Shown here piece by piece: positions 34,852-47,212 of a stretch of 64,000 bases of DNA; position 1 is the stretch's first letter; each line of letters opens with the position of its first letter. Under the pieces are notes generated by a model, which ran no database searches, had not been told where the DNA came from, and saw only the letters and a program-made list of their open reading frames with translations. Position numbers and translations under genes: made by a program. Origin of the DNA: Citrus sinensis (lineage: Eukaryota; Streptophyta; Magnoliopsida; Sapindales; Rutaceae); assembly GCF_022201045.2 (NCBI RefSeq), contig NC_068560.1, positions 9,022,001 through 9,086,000 of the forward strand. The letters run 5' to 3'.

Positions 34852-35257
34852 AAAATAGTCACTTTTGGTTATGGTCTATTTTTTACAGGGGACTAAAACG
34901 GATAGTTCTTGAAACCTAAGAGGTAATAGGGCTTCTTTCCTATCCTTTACCCTTTTACCCTACTATACAGCAATGTTCAAAATATTTTTCAAGTGTTATG
35001 ATATTGGTGGCTTTCCACCAAGTGCACACTATTGGCATGCATGATCTCATCTTACTCGATTGATCAGCCCAATAACTATACTAATATTAACTAATTGGCT
35101 AAGCTATTTAGAAGACTATTAAAGCTTTTTTGTTCAATCAGATAAGAAAAATTAAATCAAGTTTGGGTATCTTATCCTTACATATTGCAAACTTTCATTG
35201 GTCACAAATCATTATTTACATGGGTAACAATCATTTGATTTTGTATAATTACTTAGA

Positions 35258-38110
35258 AATTGATGAATCGTTTATGGCACACTTAAAGTGTGGCAAACCA
35301 CTTGGTTCAAAAGATAATATTGAGCGAAAAAGAAAAACAAAATGTCAAGATCATATTATTGTTAGTGATTAGGCTGTAAGGACCTTTAGAGCAAAAGCTC
35401 CTTGGTGAGACCTATGTCTCTACATTGATACTGCATACTAAAGAGGCAAATACCTCAAATATGGACCAAGCCCTTGATGTAGCTAAGAATGAAGGAAAAT
35501 CTACAAATTTTGCTCACGTATAGAAAGTGTGGAATCATAAAAAAATAACCATCAAAAATGTTTTTTCATTGACAATAGCTATTGATTTAATAAATGATGA
35601 TATTCAACCATAGTTCGAATGAATATAGAGTGAGACCATGATCGGCTTAAATGGGAAGAAGTAATTCATGTTGAGTTGATCTTTTTATCCATATGTGATA
35701 TTTTTGGAGTTGTAGTCCAAACACCTGTTGGATATTGAACCTATTGGATATAAATGGGTATTTGTTTAGAAACATAACAAAAAGAACGAGGTCTTTAGCA
35801 CAACTCATTGCACAAGATTTCTTACAGAGAGCTAGTATTGATTGTGCGGAAACACATTCACTAGTAACAAGTGTAATTACATTATGATTCTTGATTAATT
35901 TGGTTGTGTTTGAACAGCTTGATATATGGATCTTATAGATGTGGCCACCACTTATCTATATGGATCATTAGATGGTAATATATATAAATCCTTGAAGCAT
36001 CTTAGTCACCACATCATAGCTGGTGTTCTATAAAACTACATAAATATTTATACGGATTGAAACAATTTGGATCCATGTGGTATAATCGACTCAATGAGTA
36101 CTTGATCAAGGAATGATACGTTAATGGTCTTATATGTCTTTATCTATTCACGAAGAAGTCATAATCTAGATTTGCTATTGTATCAGTCTATGATGATGAT
36201 ATGAGCTTAATTTGCACTCTTGAAGATATTCAAAAGTTTGTTCATTATTTAATAAGGGAGTTTGAAATGAAAGATTTAGGAAAACTATCATATGTGAATG
36301 CCATTGGTGCTCTAATGTATTTAACCCAATGTACTAAACTAGACATAGCTTTTTTAGTAAACATGTAGGCAAGGCTTAGTTCTAAACCAAACTAGATGAT
36401 ATTAGAATAATATTAAGGTAGCGTTTACTTTTTGGATTGGATTGGGAATCCTGAGGAGTGAGAATCCTAAGATTGGGAGTGTGGAGTGGGAGTGGGAGTG
36501 GGAGTAGGTTGTTTACTTACATTGAAATAGAAGCATGGAATGAAGATCAGAATTCAATTTATGTGTTAACTTTGTCTTAGATTGGGAGTAAATAGTTTCA
36601 AATTACAATTTTATCCTTATTTAAATAATTATAGTTTTTAATTACAAAGTTAATAAAAAATATATTTAATGAATAAACATTTATTTTATTATATTTATAA
36701 ATTTATAATAAATTATTAATATTCTTAATTATGAACATCACAATTTTTTATTAATTTTAATTTTAATTATATAAATTAAAAATTATTGATAAGGGCAATA
36801 TAATTGAAATATTTTTACTATTAACATAGTATGAAATTAATATTTTCTTAATATAAACTATTTATTAGTATTAATTATTAATGATTAATATTTAAAAAAT
36901 ATAATACTAATATTTTTAAATAAATATAATAATATTATATTTTCAAATAAAGATGGTATATAGTAATATTATTAATTCTCTATTAATATGATATTATTAT
37001 TTTTAAGTAATTTAGACTTAGAATCAAACCAAATTATTATTTAGTTAAATATAATAATAATATTTAAATAAATATAATATTATTTAAATATTTATTAAAT
37101 TTAATTATAGTAAATTTAATAAAAAGAGAGTAAAAAAGAAGAGTAAATATAAAATGAAACATTATTTTATTTTATTTAATATAATTATATTAAATTTATT
37201 ATTATATAAATAATAATATAATATTATTTAGTACAAAATTAATATTTTCTTAGAATAAACTATTTATTATTATTTATTATTAATATTAAATAAATTAGTA
37301 CTATTATTTTTAAAATAAATGTAATAATATTAATCAAATAAATATAATATTATTTATTTTATTTTATTAAATATAAAATATAAAATTAAATTAAATTAAA
37401 AACGGTAGAAAAGGGAGATGTGGGAGTGGTCCCACTCCCCACTCCAAAAATGAGTGAGGTCCACGGAGTGGGATTCTCAATCCGGAGCTAATTTGTTGAA
37501 GTAAACACTGGAGTAGGAGGAATACACACTTCTTACTCACACTCCAGAAAGTAAACATAGCATAAATGTATTTTCACTATCTTCAAGGAATTATTGATTT
37601 GGGTTTATGTTATTCTATTGAACTAATGAAAAATTTAGGTCTTGTTGATTACAAAAATTTAGCTTATATATCTGATCTCGATAAAGCTTGTTTGCAAACG
37701 GGATATGTTTTTATTTATAATGGAACAATGATTTCTTGGAAATCCGTGAAGCAAACTCTTGTTGCTACATCCTCCAATCACTATAAGATTCTAGCATTGC
37801 ATGAAGCAAGTAAAGAATTCATATGGCTACCTTGTTATCCATCATATCCAAAGTGCTTATAAATTATTTTTAAGTGTGGATGTCCCAATAGTTATATTTA
37901 AAGATAATGCTGCATGTATAGTTACAAAAGCTCTAACCACATACGTCACTAAAATTCTTCTACACTCATGAGATACAACAAACAAGAAGATTAATATTAA
38001 GGAGGTACACTCCATAAATAATTTTGCAGATATAATTGCTAAAGCTCTAACCACATCAATATTTGAGAAGATAGAAATGCGCCATTCAAACAAACTATTG
38101 AGTTGGTCAT
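35258..38110 (+). pseudogene. Copia reverse transcriptase/RNase H relic
   Basis: The linker motif AHLKCGKPLGSKDNIERKRK opens it, typical just upstream of Copia reverse transcriptase. Broken RT follows, with a YVDD box eroded to VYDDDMSL near 36190 and EFEMKDLGKLSYVNAIGALM near 36260-36310. After the MITE, RNase H continues at 37566-37862 (SDLDKACLQTGYVF, ISWKSVKQTLVATSSNHY) and then degenerates. Multiple stops; non-functional. Confidence 0.82.
36417..37562. mobile_element. PIF/Harbinger-like MITE (1146 bp)
   Basis: Bounded by TAA at 36414-36416 and 37563-37565, the 3-bp target typical of PIF/Harbinger. Inverted ends include CGTTTACTTTTTGGATTGG against GTTTACTTTCTGGAGTGTG. GGGAGTGGGAGTG on one side is matched by CCCACTCCCCACTCC on the other. 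The centre is extremely AT-rich and non-coding. It breaks the Copia frame exactly before YLQGIIDLG, a motif normally joined to the upstream RT part. Confidence 0.82.
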
Positions 38111-38774
38111 TAGGGAGAGCCCCCATCGAGAGGAGTACTCATCAAGGGGAGCACTATCTTACAAGTGAAGGACTTCTACACCTTAACTAGACACGGGTGT
38201 ATTGTACTCTTTTTTTCCTTTGACTAGATTTTTCTATTAAATTTTTATTAGTAAAGAATTTTAATGAGAGTTCTGAAGCACGTCCAATACCAATGTATGA
38301 TTCGTGAATGTATAGTTCTTTTGCTTAGATTCTTATCCCACTGAACTTTTCTTTACTAAAGGTGAAGTACAGTTATTATGAAGTGGGGCATGGGAAGGGG
38401 GAGTGTTGTGGTAGCTGCTTTAACAACAAAGTGCACACCGTTTGCATGCGTGATCTCATTTACTGGATTTTATTAGCCAAATAGCTATGCTAATATTAGC
38501 TAATTGGCCAAGCTATTTGGTGGACCAAAACTTTTAGAGCTGTTTTGTTAACTCAGCTAAGAAAAATTAGATCAGGTGTGGGTGTCTTGTCCTTATATAT
38601 GTGGCTAACTTTCATTGGTTACAAATCACTACATATAGGGGCAATAATCACTATAGTTGTACAATTATTCAGAAAATGCAGAAGAGGAATAAAAGCTTCT
38701 TATGGCTTATTGGTGTAATCTCCCTTTCCTTTAATTCAATTATTGTTTATTTTATACCCTCAATAATTACAACA

Positions 38775-39336
38775 CAAAGGACATTATGATCGTTTTCTCT
38801 TTTTACCATGAAACCACTTAATTAGTCGAGGGGCGCTTCCTAGCTAATTGGAGATCACCAAATTTTACACTCATTGTGGGAACTTCTCAACTTCATAACA
38901 TTAGATTTTACGATGGTTAATTAATTATTTGGTTGGTGAGAAAGGAATTGATGTTTGGATCCGCAGTCAAATATCGCAACAAATTTAAGGTTATAAGGAT
39001 CTAAAGCCTCCTTTCTACTTCAATAATTTATGTAAATAATGAGATAATTGTGTTACAAAATTTTACGTTTGGGATCGTTGAGATTAATAACTATTTACAT
39101 TTAATACTGGCCGCATAAATTATGACACTTTATATATGCTGTTCATATCACATTGAATCTCATGTTCAATAAACAAAACTACACAGATTCTTTAATGTGT
39201 AAAAAGATGTGGTTCCTCCCCTATTTAATGAACATTAATATTTGGACCATCATTCAATTTATTCTCAAACAAATCATGTAATTGTTAATTAGCAAACATG
39301 CACACAGATTTTTTTTTTAAAAAATTAATCTGCTAA
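38775..39336. other. No gene seen
   Basis: AT-rich intergenic sequence between the Copia element and the cupin relic exon. No supported feature. Confidence 0.55.
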
Positions 39337-39469
39337 TTAACTCATTGGAGCCACCTTCTTTTTGAAAAGTATTACGAATTCTGAAGCTGCATTCAGAGAG
39401 GATTGAAGAGCTGAAGTTGAAAAGACATTCAACACAGATTGCTTGCTAGCAACCTCTCCAATTGCAGGC
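39337..39469 (-). pseudogene. Extra cupin last-exon relic
   Basis: The minus-strand sequence after an AG acceptor (39471-39470) reads PAIGEVASKQSVLNVFSTS and onward for 44 codons to a stop ending at 39337. It aligns with the last exon of the cupin gene upstream (PALGKLGGKQSVMNGFSAS) and has the same splice phase. No first or middle cupin exon accompanies it. It is most simply the remnant of a tandem copy, or less likely an alternative last exon of the 41934-45711 gene. Confidence 0.7.
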
Positions 39470-39613
39470 CTGTAAACAAAACAATTTTTAAAAAATAAAT
39501 TAGTAATTTCTACAAGACTTTGAACTCAAAATTAGACCGAACGTTAACAAAAACGTTAAAGCGGGTCTGGCTTAGTCACTTAATTGCTAACATGGTAAAA
39601 CAAACCCTTTTTA

Positions 39614-39886
39614 GGGTGTGTTTGAAATTGAGGTGCTGTAGCTTTTAAGCTACAGTTGCTGTGGAAAAAAAGTTGTAACTATGAAATAAAAGTTAATAAT
39701 ATATAGTAAATGTAAATTTTAAATAATAATTTTGATAAAATTATTAAAGATATAATAGATTTTGTATTATACAAGTGAGAAATTATATCAACATACCTTA
39801 AAAGCTACAACAGTTAGTGTTTATCAAACACTTTAGTGCTATACCTTTTAAGTTACAGCTGCCCAACCTCAATCCCAAACGCACCC
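39614..39886. mobile_element. Tourist/PIF-type MITE (273 bp)
   Basis: TTA occurs at both flanks (39611-39613, 39887-39889). Terminal inverted repeats are GGGTGTGTTTGAAATTGAGG and the complement of CCTCAATCCCAAACGCACCC. It is AT-rich and non-coding. Related sequence lies at about 47030-47212. Confidence 0.9.
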
Positions 39887-40732
39887 TTAGTATTCCTTTT
39901 ATCAGCATTTTTGTCTTGTTAGTGTTTTCTTTCCACAAACACTTATGTATAATCAAACTAATTAAGTAATTCATTAACATTAGTTTTTTTTATGTGAAAT
40001 GTGAATGTATCTGAATTTACATTTAAATATAAATAAATTTAAATATATAAATTATATATTTGGTTTTTTTTTCCACGAATGCGAATGAAGTATTTGAAAA
40101 GTACTATTTTTACTTATCTATCCTCATAAATAATATTAAACTTACATAATGTTGTTTTGGTGCAATACTCATATAAATGGACTGTAAAAGTTATTGTCAT
40201 TTACATGTAAGATATTATAAATTATTATATATCATTTAAAAATGTTAGATTATTTGTCAAAAAAATTAAATACCTAAACTATTAGATACAATAACATATA
40301 TTTGCTAGGGCAATTTGGCCATTTTATGAGATAGTCAAATAAAATTTATGTTAAGCTAACTAGAATGGTCAAAGAAACCTACGTTAAAAATTAAAAAAAA
40401 AAGGTTGTAAGAAGGATTTAATTAATTGATTGTCAAAAACATTTTGTTGATTTGAATTTATCCCTGCCCGTAAGAAATTGATAGATATAAGGTTAATTTC
40501 ATATTACTCCTCAAGAAATGACATTTTTCAAAATACCCCAAACCATTATAAATCTCAACTTATCCCTATTTTAAATAAGAAGATAATTTTTTTTTCATTT
40601 TTAATCTTTTGAACAAAAATGATGGTGAGTTAAAGTTTACAATAATTTGAGAGATGTTTAAAGATTCTAATTTCACTAGGAGATTATCCAAAATTTTCCA
40701 TAGATATATTTATGAACCCCAGTTGATAAGAC

Positions 40733-41462
40733 TAGGGATGGCAAAATTATCCGTAAACTCACTCATAGAAACTCACCCGCCGTGGGTAATTTTGTCGGTT
40801 GTAGATGAGTTTGGAGTGGAGGTATCCGCCAACCCGCATTTTTTGGGGGTAATTTTTTATTTTTTAATTTTAATCATAAACATTACATTAAAGATATTTA
40901 ATGACACACACACACACACACACAAAATTGATCAAATTAATTTTTTTTTTTACTTTGATGACTTGAATTAAGTGATTGCTTACTAAAGTTGGGTTTTTAA
41001 TTGTTTAATTAATTGTTAATGGCAATTTACAAAATTTACTTGTTAAAAATACTTGTGTATTGATTAAAAGATAAAATAAGGTATTGATCCTAATGATTTT
41101 GATTTACCTACAACAGAAACATTTTTTGTATTTGTCTAATGTTGAAATTTTAATTTTTTATTTACATAAATAAAATATAGAATTAAGTATTTTATGCAGA
41201 TGTTTTAGGCTACTGTTATAAATTTATAGTTTGAATGATATAATTTGAATTTTTATATATTATTGAAAATATTTTTAATATTTGTGATTTTCAATGTGAA
41301 AATCTATAGGTAACTGTTACAACCCACAACGGACGGATTTTTTGTAAAAAATAAAGATAAAAATCCACTGTAGGGTACGAACAGATTTAGTAATTTAAAC
41401 TTTTTACGGGTGCATTTTTTATAATGACACACTTACAATGCATGGTACCCATTGCCACCCTA
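40733..41462. mobile_element. hAT-like non-autonomous element
   Basis: The ends TAGGGATGGCAAAATTATCC and GGTACCCATTGCCACCCTA form an inverted pair of the same class as the other hAT elements. The possible 8-bp flanks (GATAAGAC, TCCCAAAC) match poorly. It contains a CA microsatellite at 40904-40924 and no transposase. Confidence 0.6.
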
Positions 41463-41933
41463 TCCCAAACTGAGGATGTTGTAAAATGTCGTATTAAGTT
41501 AATTCAAGAGACCGTGCCGCCCTTACCTTTTGATATATTTTTATATACTTATTCTATTTCTACTAAGGGAGTACGTGAATCTCATAATTTCATTTTGAGC
41601 TATATATGTATATTAAATTTTAGTTTAAAAAAGATAGAAGGGTGATAAGTTTTAAATTAATTTTTTAACCCATACATTATTCGAATTAAGGTGGACATCA
41701 AAATAAAGCTATCTGAAGTTCAAATAATCAAATACACCACTGAACAATAGAATAACATAATAAAATAAATAACGTTGATTTATTCATTTAAATCTGAAGC
41801 GATTTTGCAGTTAATACAGTATTAAGAAACCCACAGTGATTCTGAAAAAAAATACCCGCATTTATTCCAAAAAAAAAAAAAGAGAGAGAAACCCACAGTG
41901 ATACGATCCAATTGGGTGCAGAAACCAACGTAA

Positions 41934-44900
41934 TTAAAACTTTGGAGGGATGAGTATTTCGCTCGTGGCCACTTTTGCCTTAAAGAACTTGAGAAACTCT
42001 TCATTCACATTAAGAGCCAATTTTACTACCGAGGCTGAAAAACCATTCATCACCGATTGCTTACCACCCAACTTTCCGAGAGCAGGCCTATTAACATGTT
42101 AATTTAAACAGTAATGATTAATTTAGAGCAAACGAATATGCTAGCTTGTGCATTATCATTTTAATTAATTAGTTAGATCTAAAAATTATGGTCATTTAAA
42201 ATAAGGAAATGATTTAGTAATCATCAATGTCGACCATATGGTAAACATATAGACACGTGATAGAATCCTGTGATTTTGAATAAAATGTGATAAAGTTATG
42301 AATTAATTAAGTAGTGACATAAGTTACTGTCGCTCACCATAAGACGAGCATTGTCGCTCGCTAAATCATTACTCTTTAAAATAAATTAAAAGAAGAAGAA
42401 GAAGAAGAAGAAAGGGGGCAAAACTCTTGCTTACCGGGTAGAAGTTGTGATAGAGAAACACTCAATTCCTTCAGGTCCGGCAATTATGGCAACCACAAAA
42501 CATCTTGGCACCACAAGCAGTTGGCCAGCTTCAACTTCGCTATCCAAGACAAGCTTAGCGTTGAGGCCTACAATTTGCGCCTTGCCACTGCCTTTGACAA
42601 CATAGAAAACTTGAACCGAATCAGCAGTGTATGTTGGTGAAAGCATAGCATTAGCATCAAGTTTCAAAATTGTGCAACTTAGTCCAACTTGTTCAAGAAA
42701 AGGGAAATTGCTTCCTGTAAATGAAGTAACCATCCCTGCTTTTTTGACACAAAAATCAGCCGGAAAATTAGCAAAGTTATTGACCATTAAGTTAGCATTG
42801 CCATGCTGATGAGGCAATGGTATTTTTTTACTTTCATCTTGACCTAGCTTGATAATCAAGACACCGGTCTGGCTTTTAGCTAGGATTTTTGCTTCATTTT
42901 CATTCATATTATATGCTCGGCCTGTGAATTCAGAGGAGAAACCACCCAAGATGCCCTGAGCTCCAGTCAACAAGAAGTAGCTAAATTCTCCGGGAACATA
43001 AGCCCTCGATGTTTCGCCGACAAATACAATGACAACATCAGAACTGCCATTATTGTACCACCATGAGGCTGATCCGAGGGGCACAGGTATTACATCACCT
43101 TTCCGAAGACCTAAAACTATCTCCTCTTGTGAATGCTTCTGGTCATTGGGCAATACCATCCCAGCTACTCCAAGTTCGCCTGAATGTGTAGAGAAGAAAA
43201 TTTTAAAATCAAACACAACCAGCTCAGTCGATTCAAGTGAAAATGATGAAATTGGTTATATGGAATCATAATAGGAATCACATGCAGATCATTTTCAGTC
43301 AAGCACACTATGATATGTACATACAGAGGTGAGGCCATGTGTTGGTCGGGACGGGCTGCAAATTTAGGGAAATTTTTAGTTTCATTTATATATTTGTCAC
43401 TATTTTATCCAAACTTTGCCACTCGATACTAACTTTTAAGTTTGTCATTCATACCAATTTGAAAACGGGCCATATAAATATAATCCAAAACCCTATAACT
43501 CACCATACCCACCAAATTAAATTACTTTTTTTTTCCCACCTTCAATTTTTTTTTCTTTTTAACTTAATAATCTGCCCCGGCCCCTTTTTAAAATAAATAA
43601 TTTAAATCTTTAATTATATAATTATAAAAACAAAAGTTTTAACCAAAGCCAAATAATAATTAAAATAGATTGAAAATAAATTAGGCACACATTAGAAAAT
43701 GAAATACACATTTTATTTATTAATTATATACACAAGTACAATTAGGGATGGGATTGTAAATAATCCGACAAGACCCAACCCCACCTTAATATTTTAAAGT
43801 CAGATTAGATGTGGATTGAGAGTCAACCCCAATCACATGGGATTGTAATCGGATTGGATCAAATAAAAAAAAAAATCAAAAGACACCCCACACACCCACG
43901 TGGAAAAAAAGCCTCACTCACACACACAATTACACAAAGCCCCAAGCCCACAAAAGCCGCCGCCACAAACCAAGAAAAAGACAAAATCACAAAGATAAAA
44001 ATAAACTCAAAAACCTAATTTCTCTGCACCCGGACAGACAAGCTTAAGCCGCCACCACTTTCCAAACTCCAAAACTAAAACCCTAAATCGGCAAGTGGTG
44101 CTAAGTAGATGGAAAATTGAGAAAAAACTGAGAGAAATTAATCCTCTTTCTCTGTATTCACCCACTCTTTTTCTACCTTTTTTTTTTCACTATTTCTCTC
44201 ACTTTCTCTCTGGTTAGCATTTTTCATTCCCAATTCACCTGTCACCACTACCAAGCCGCCACTGTTCACTGCAAAACCAAATGGCCAAACTGCACCACCG
44301 CTGTCCACTGTACCAAACCATCAGCCTCTGATTTCATCGTGCCTCCCCACCAGGCGACCTCACCTCAACTGCCGTTGCCGCACATTCTTTAGTATATTTT
44401 ATTTTATTTTTTGTTTGTTTGTTGAAAAATTAGTGAGGAAAAATGAAAATCTATTACGTTGCGGGCTTGAGAGTGAGTCGAAATAGTTGAAGGTGTTGCT
44501 GAATCCTAGATGTACTTCAATGGAAGTACTCTGTAATGTTATTTCAGTACACTAGTCTGGGACCAAAAATTGAAAAGCACATGCTTTTGAGTTTGATTTT
44601 GTTTATAACAAAAATTAGAAACAAATTCTCTCTATTGCTTGCCTAAAAATAATATCACTCAAGTTAGATCTGATCCGAACTTGACCTCAGTTTTTATCCA
44701 ATCCAATTAATTTTAGATGACTTTTTTTCCAATTCGATTAATTTGAAATCCGATTGGATTAATCCGAACTCGATTTAAACCCGAATTTATCTGGTCCTAA
44801 GTACAACAACAAAGACATTGAAAGAAAAATTGTGACCAATTTGTAGTCTATTTAAATTCCTAACAAATTCATATAGCGATATACAGTACCAATAAAAGAG

Positions 44901-45711
44901 GGAGGAAAAAAAAAATTAGCTCACCTAACAAAAAATCCTAGCTTGGCCCTGTGTACATATGTCGTATATCAAGACCATGGACAAATAATAAAACAATAAC
45001 GTTGGGAATGCTAAAATTTGACTCTTAACTTGAATTTCAAGGTTACATATTATTTATTTATTGGATAATAAATTTTATAGCTCCTAAAGAGTCTTAACTT
45101 TTTTTTAATATTGTAATACATAAATTACAACTGATATCTTAAGGGAGGACTGAAACTGACTCTCATAATATTTTTATGGGGGCTCGAACCATTGTAAATG
45201 TAAAGGTTCTCTCACGAAATTAAAGACCTATTTTAAAAGTCTTAATTTGAATTCTAATGTCATATATCATTCATTTATTAGATAACTAATTTTATAGTTA
45301 GTAAAATTATTTAATTATCTTACCATGGATGAAAATCATATCTATTGGAATTCAAATTAAAATTTAGATGTTAGAATGCTTAACATTATTCATAACAAAG
45401 GTAAAATCCATTGTGGGCCGACACAAAAATCAATATGAAAAATATGCATATATAGAAAGAAAAAGGAAAATGAGTAGACGATAAAATTAAATGATAGCTC
45501 GCATGCACGCACCCTGAAGAACATAGCCAACTTTGGAGCAATCAGCATAATGGGGAAGAGCAAATCCTCCGGGCTTCAAAAGTAGGATGCCTGCACCAAC
45601 CTTGGATTCACCAAGCAAATTAGATTCAGTACCTGGCCAGCTGTAGTATGATCCACCTTCTCCCTCAAAAATCTTCTTGTTGGCAAATATTGGTGATAAA
45701 TCCATAGCCAT
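41934..45711 (-). CDS. Two-domain (11S globulin-like) cupin protein
   Basis: Three coding exons on the minus strand, 45711-45513, 43179-42435 and 42087-41934, join in frame with GT-AG junctions to 1098 nt, 365 aa. The start is ATG at 45711 (MAMDLSPIF); codons further upstream are not ATG. The protein resembles the plant 11S-like cupin family with two cupin barrels and no signal peptide (MxxDLSP start, GYVLQGELGVAGMVLP, later HQHGNANLMVNN and TADSVQVFYVVKGSGKAQIV), near the usual 350-360 aa. These are relatives of seed globulins that appear cytosolic. Their chemistry is not firmly established, so I assign no reaction. The 2.3-kb first coding intron hosts a hAT element and another inverted-repeat element. 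The C-terminus ends VATSEILIPPKF. No lesion is seen. Confidence 0.9.
42391..42414. repeat. (AAG)n microsatellite
   Basis: About seven AAG units in the second coding intron of the cupin gene. Confidence 0.85.
43743..44799. mobile_element. Non-autonomous hAT element 4 (1057 bp)
   Basis: It starts TAGGGATGGGATTGTAAATA and ends CCCGAATTTATCTGGTCCTA. The 8-bp duplication AGTACAA(T/C), with one mismatch, is at 43735-43742 and 44800-44807. The interior around 43890-44390 is much richer in C and G than the flanks and carries gene-like Pro/His-coding text without a clear ORF. It lies in the first coding intron of the cupin gene, apparently without harming the exons. Confidence 0.85.
45001..45384. mobile_element. 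Possible MITE with inverted ends
   Basis: GTTGGGAATGCTAAAATTTG at the start is similar to the complement of the end (AATTTAGATGTTAGAATGC, then TTAAC). Two internal direct copies of a block (ATATTATTTATTTATTGGAT against ATATCATTCATTTATTAGAT) are present. No target duplication can be recognised. It lies in the first coding intron of the cupin gene. Confidence 0.45.
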
Positions 45712-45855
45712 CAAGTCCTTTACAAATTAATTAACACAGTTATAATAAACAAAATTAATAAATAAAGCTAATAATCATCATCATAGATAGACAGATAAAA
45801 GAAAATTTCATATTTTTAGTGGATGAGAACTTAAAACTTACACTCAATAGCATAC

Positions 45856-45926
45856 CTCTTTGAAGAAAATGATAGGAGTATAGTTTCTAATTTGAAAAGA
45901 GCCAAATGACTTCACGAGTACTTATA
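45856..45926 (-). promoter_or_regulatory. Putative cupin core promoter and 5'UTR exon
   Basis: On the minus strand, a TATAAG box at 45926-45921 lies about 30 bp before a predicted start near 45895. The leader then reaches AAAGAG|GTATGC (donor after 45856), and an acceptor TAAAG lies at 45719-45718, six bases before the start codon. This predicts a 5'UTR intron of about 138 bp, 45855-45718. It is inferred from signals only. Confidence 0.4.
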
Positions 45927-45984
45927 GAAAGATACTGAGGAACGATAAGGATATTTCCCAGACGTTATCTTATCTTTTTTTTTA

Positions 45985-47029
45985 CCTTCCCTTGTAGTCA
46001 AATTAAACTTTTGCCTTTTTATTTCATCCGCAAATAATTTGCAAATGACACCGACAACATCTGGATTTGACAATTATTTGTCCATCAAAATGACTATCTC
46101 TATGCACCGACAAATAAAAACCAACATAATTTGTTAATGAATGGTCCATTAACTTCGTCTGGCCTTTAACATGTGACCATTAAATAAAATCTTCCGTACA
46201 AGTTGCCTCGTTCATTCATGCATTCCCCAAATAAAATCTCAACTCTCCATAGGGTTTTTGTCATATGCGTTTTTTGTTTGCGTGTACTAGTTGATGATAT
46301 ATGGTAAGGTTAACAAGTCATAAAAGACAGTCTGAGCTAGAAGCAAATATGGCCATTGCTGAAGGATTTCCAGCATCTCGTGTGAGGCACAATTGACGCA
46401 ACAGAGCAGCAGCATTTAATCACACTGATTGATTGACAACAACAGCATTTAAAACGAACTGCTGCATTTGTTTTTGGACAATTAAATTTTGGGCGGCAAA
46501 AGATTAAATGTTTTTCTTGGTAACTTTCTATTAGTCACTGAGTTTTGATGTGTAACTTTAATATTTAAATATAAATGCCCATGTCTTTTGGTATATTCAT
46601 GAGCGAGTTTGGTTCTTATAGCGTATAGGAGCTCAAGGGTAATTAACTCATGATCAAAAGTTAACTCAAGAATCAAAGGTGGTCTCAAGTTCATATTATT
46701 AGCCAAGCAATTATTCTCTGTTAATAAAAAATAACATCCTTAACATAAATATTGAACCATGATTATTTAAAAAAAAAAAGGTGAAGTAGAAATATAAATA
46801 TATTGTTTTTACATTTGGCAGTTAATATTTTTATTTCAAGAAATCACTAAAATTAACAATTCTATATTTTTCAACTGTTGCCTATCAAATTCATATGAAT
46901 TTCTAGTTTTATAAAATAAAAAATTCAATCTTAGCCTTAAAATTAAATTAGATCCAAAAGTGATGAAGATAACGACAAATATATTTTTGATAATTTTTTA
47001 AAATACAGGGACTAACACTCAATTTTATA
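45985..47029. other. Gene-free intergenic DNA
   Basis: Region upstream of the cupin gene. The reading frame near 46482-46706 matches nothing I recognise and has no supporting context. Confidence 0.5.
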
Positions 47030-47212
47030 TTGAGATGCTGTAATTTTTAAGTTATATTTATGTGGAAAAAAAAAGTTGCACCTATAACATAAAAGTTAAT
47101 AGCATATGGTAAAAATAACTTTTAAATACAAATTTTAAAAAAATTATTAAAAATATAATATATTTTCATCACACCAAATACCTTAGTACTATATCCCAAA
47201 TAGGGCCTAAGT
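47030..47212. mobile_element. Relic of the Tourist-type MITE family
   Basis: Shares GAGATGCTGTAATTTTTAAG, GTGGAAAAAAAAAGTTG and AAAAGTTAATAGCATATGGT with the MITE at 39614-39886. The ends are eroded, so the limits are approximate. Confidence 0.55.

Larger units (their letters stand above)
34994..38774 (+). mobile_element. Decayed Copia element, split by a MITE
   Basis: The 3' LTR at 38404-38774 (TGTTGTGG...ACAACA, after GGGAAGGGGGAG) resembles 34994-35255: shared CATGCRTGATCTCAT, AATTGGCYAAGCTATTT and AACTTTCATTGGT. The 5' LTR runs almost directly into the middle of pol, so the 5' LTR end, gag, protease and integrase are deleted. A PIF/Harbinger-like MITE (36417-37562) later cut the reverse transcriptase/RNase H region. 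The flanks (TCAAG/CAAAG) do not give a convincing duplication. Confidence 0.8.

Noticed and set aside
46482..46706. 74-aa minus-strand ORF
   Set aside because: No recognisable motif, no promoter or splice support, surrounded by AT-rich repeats.
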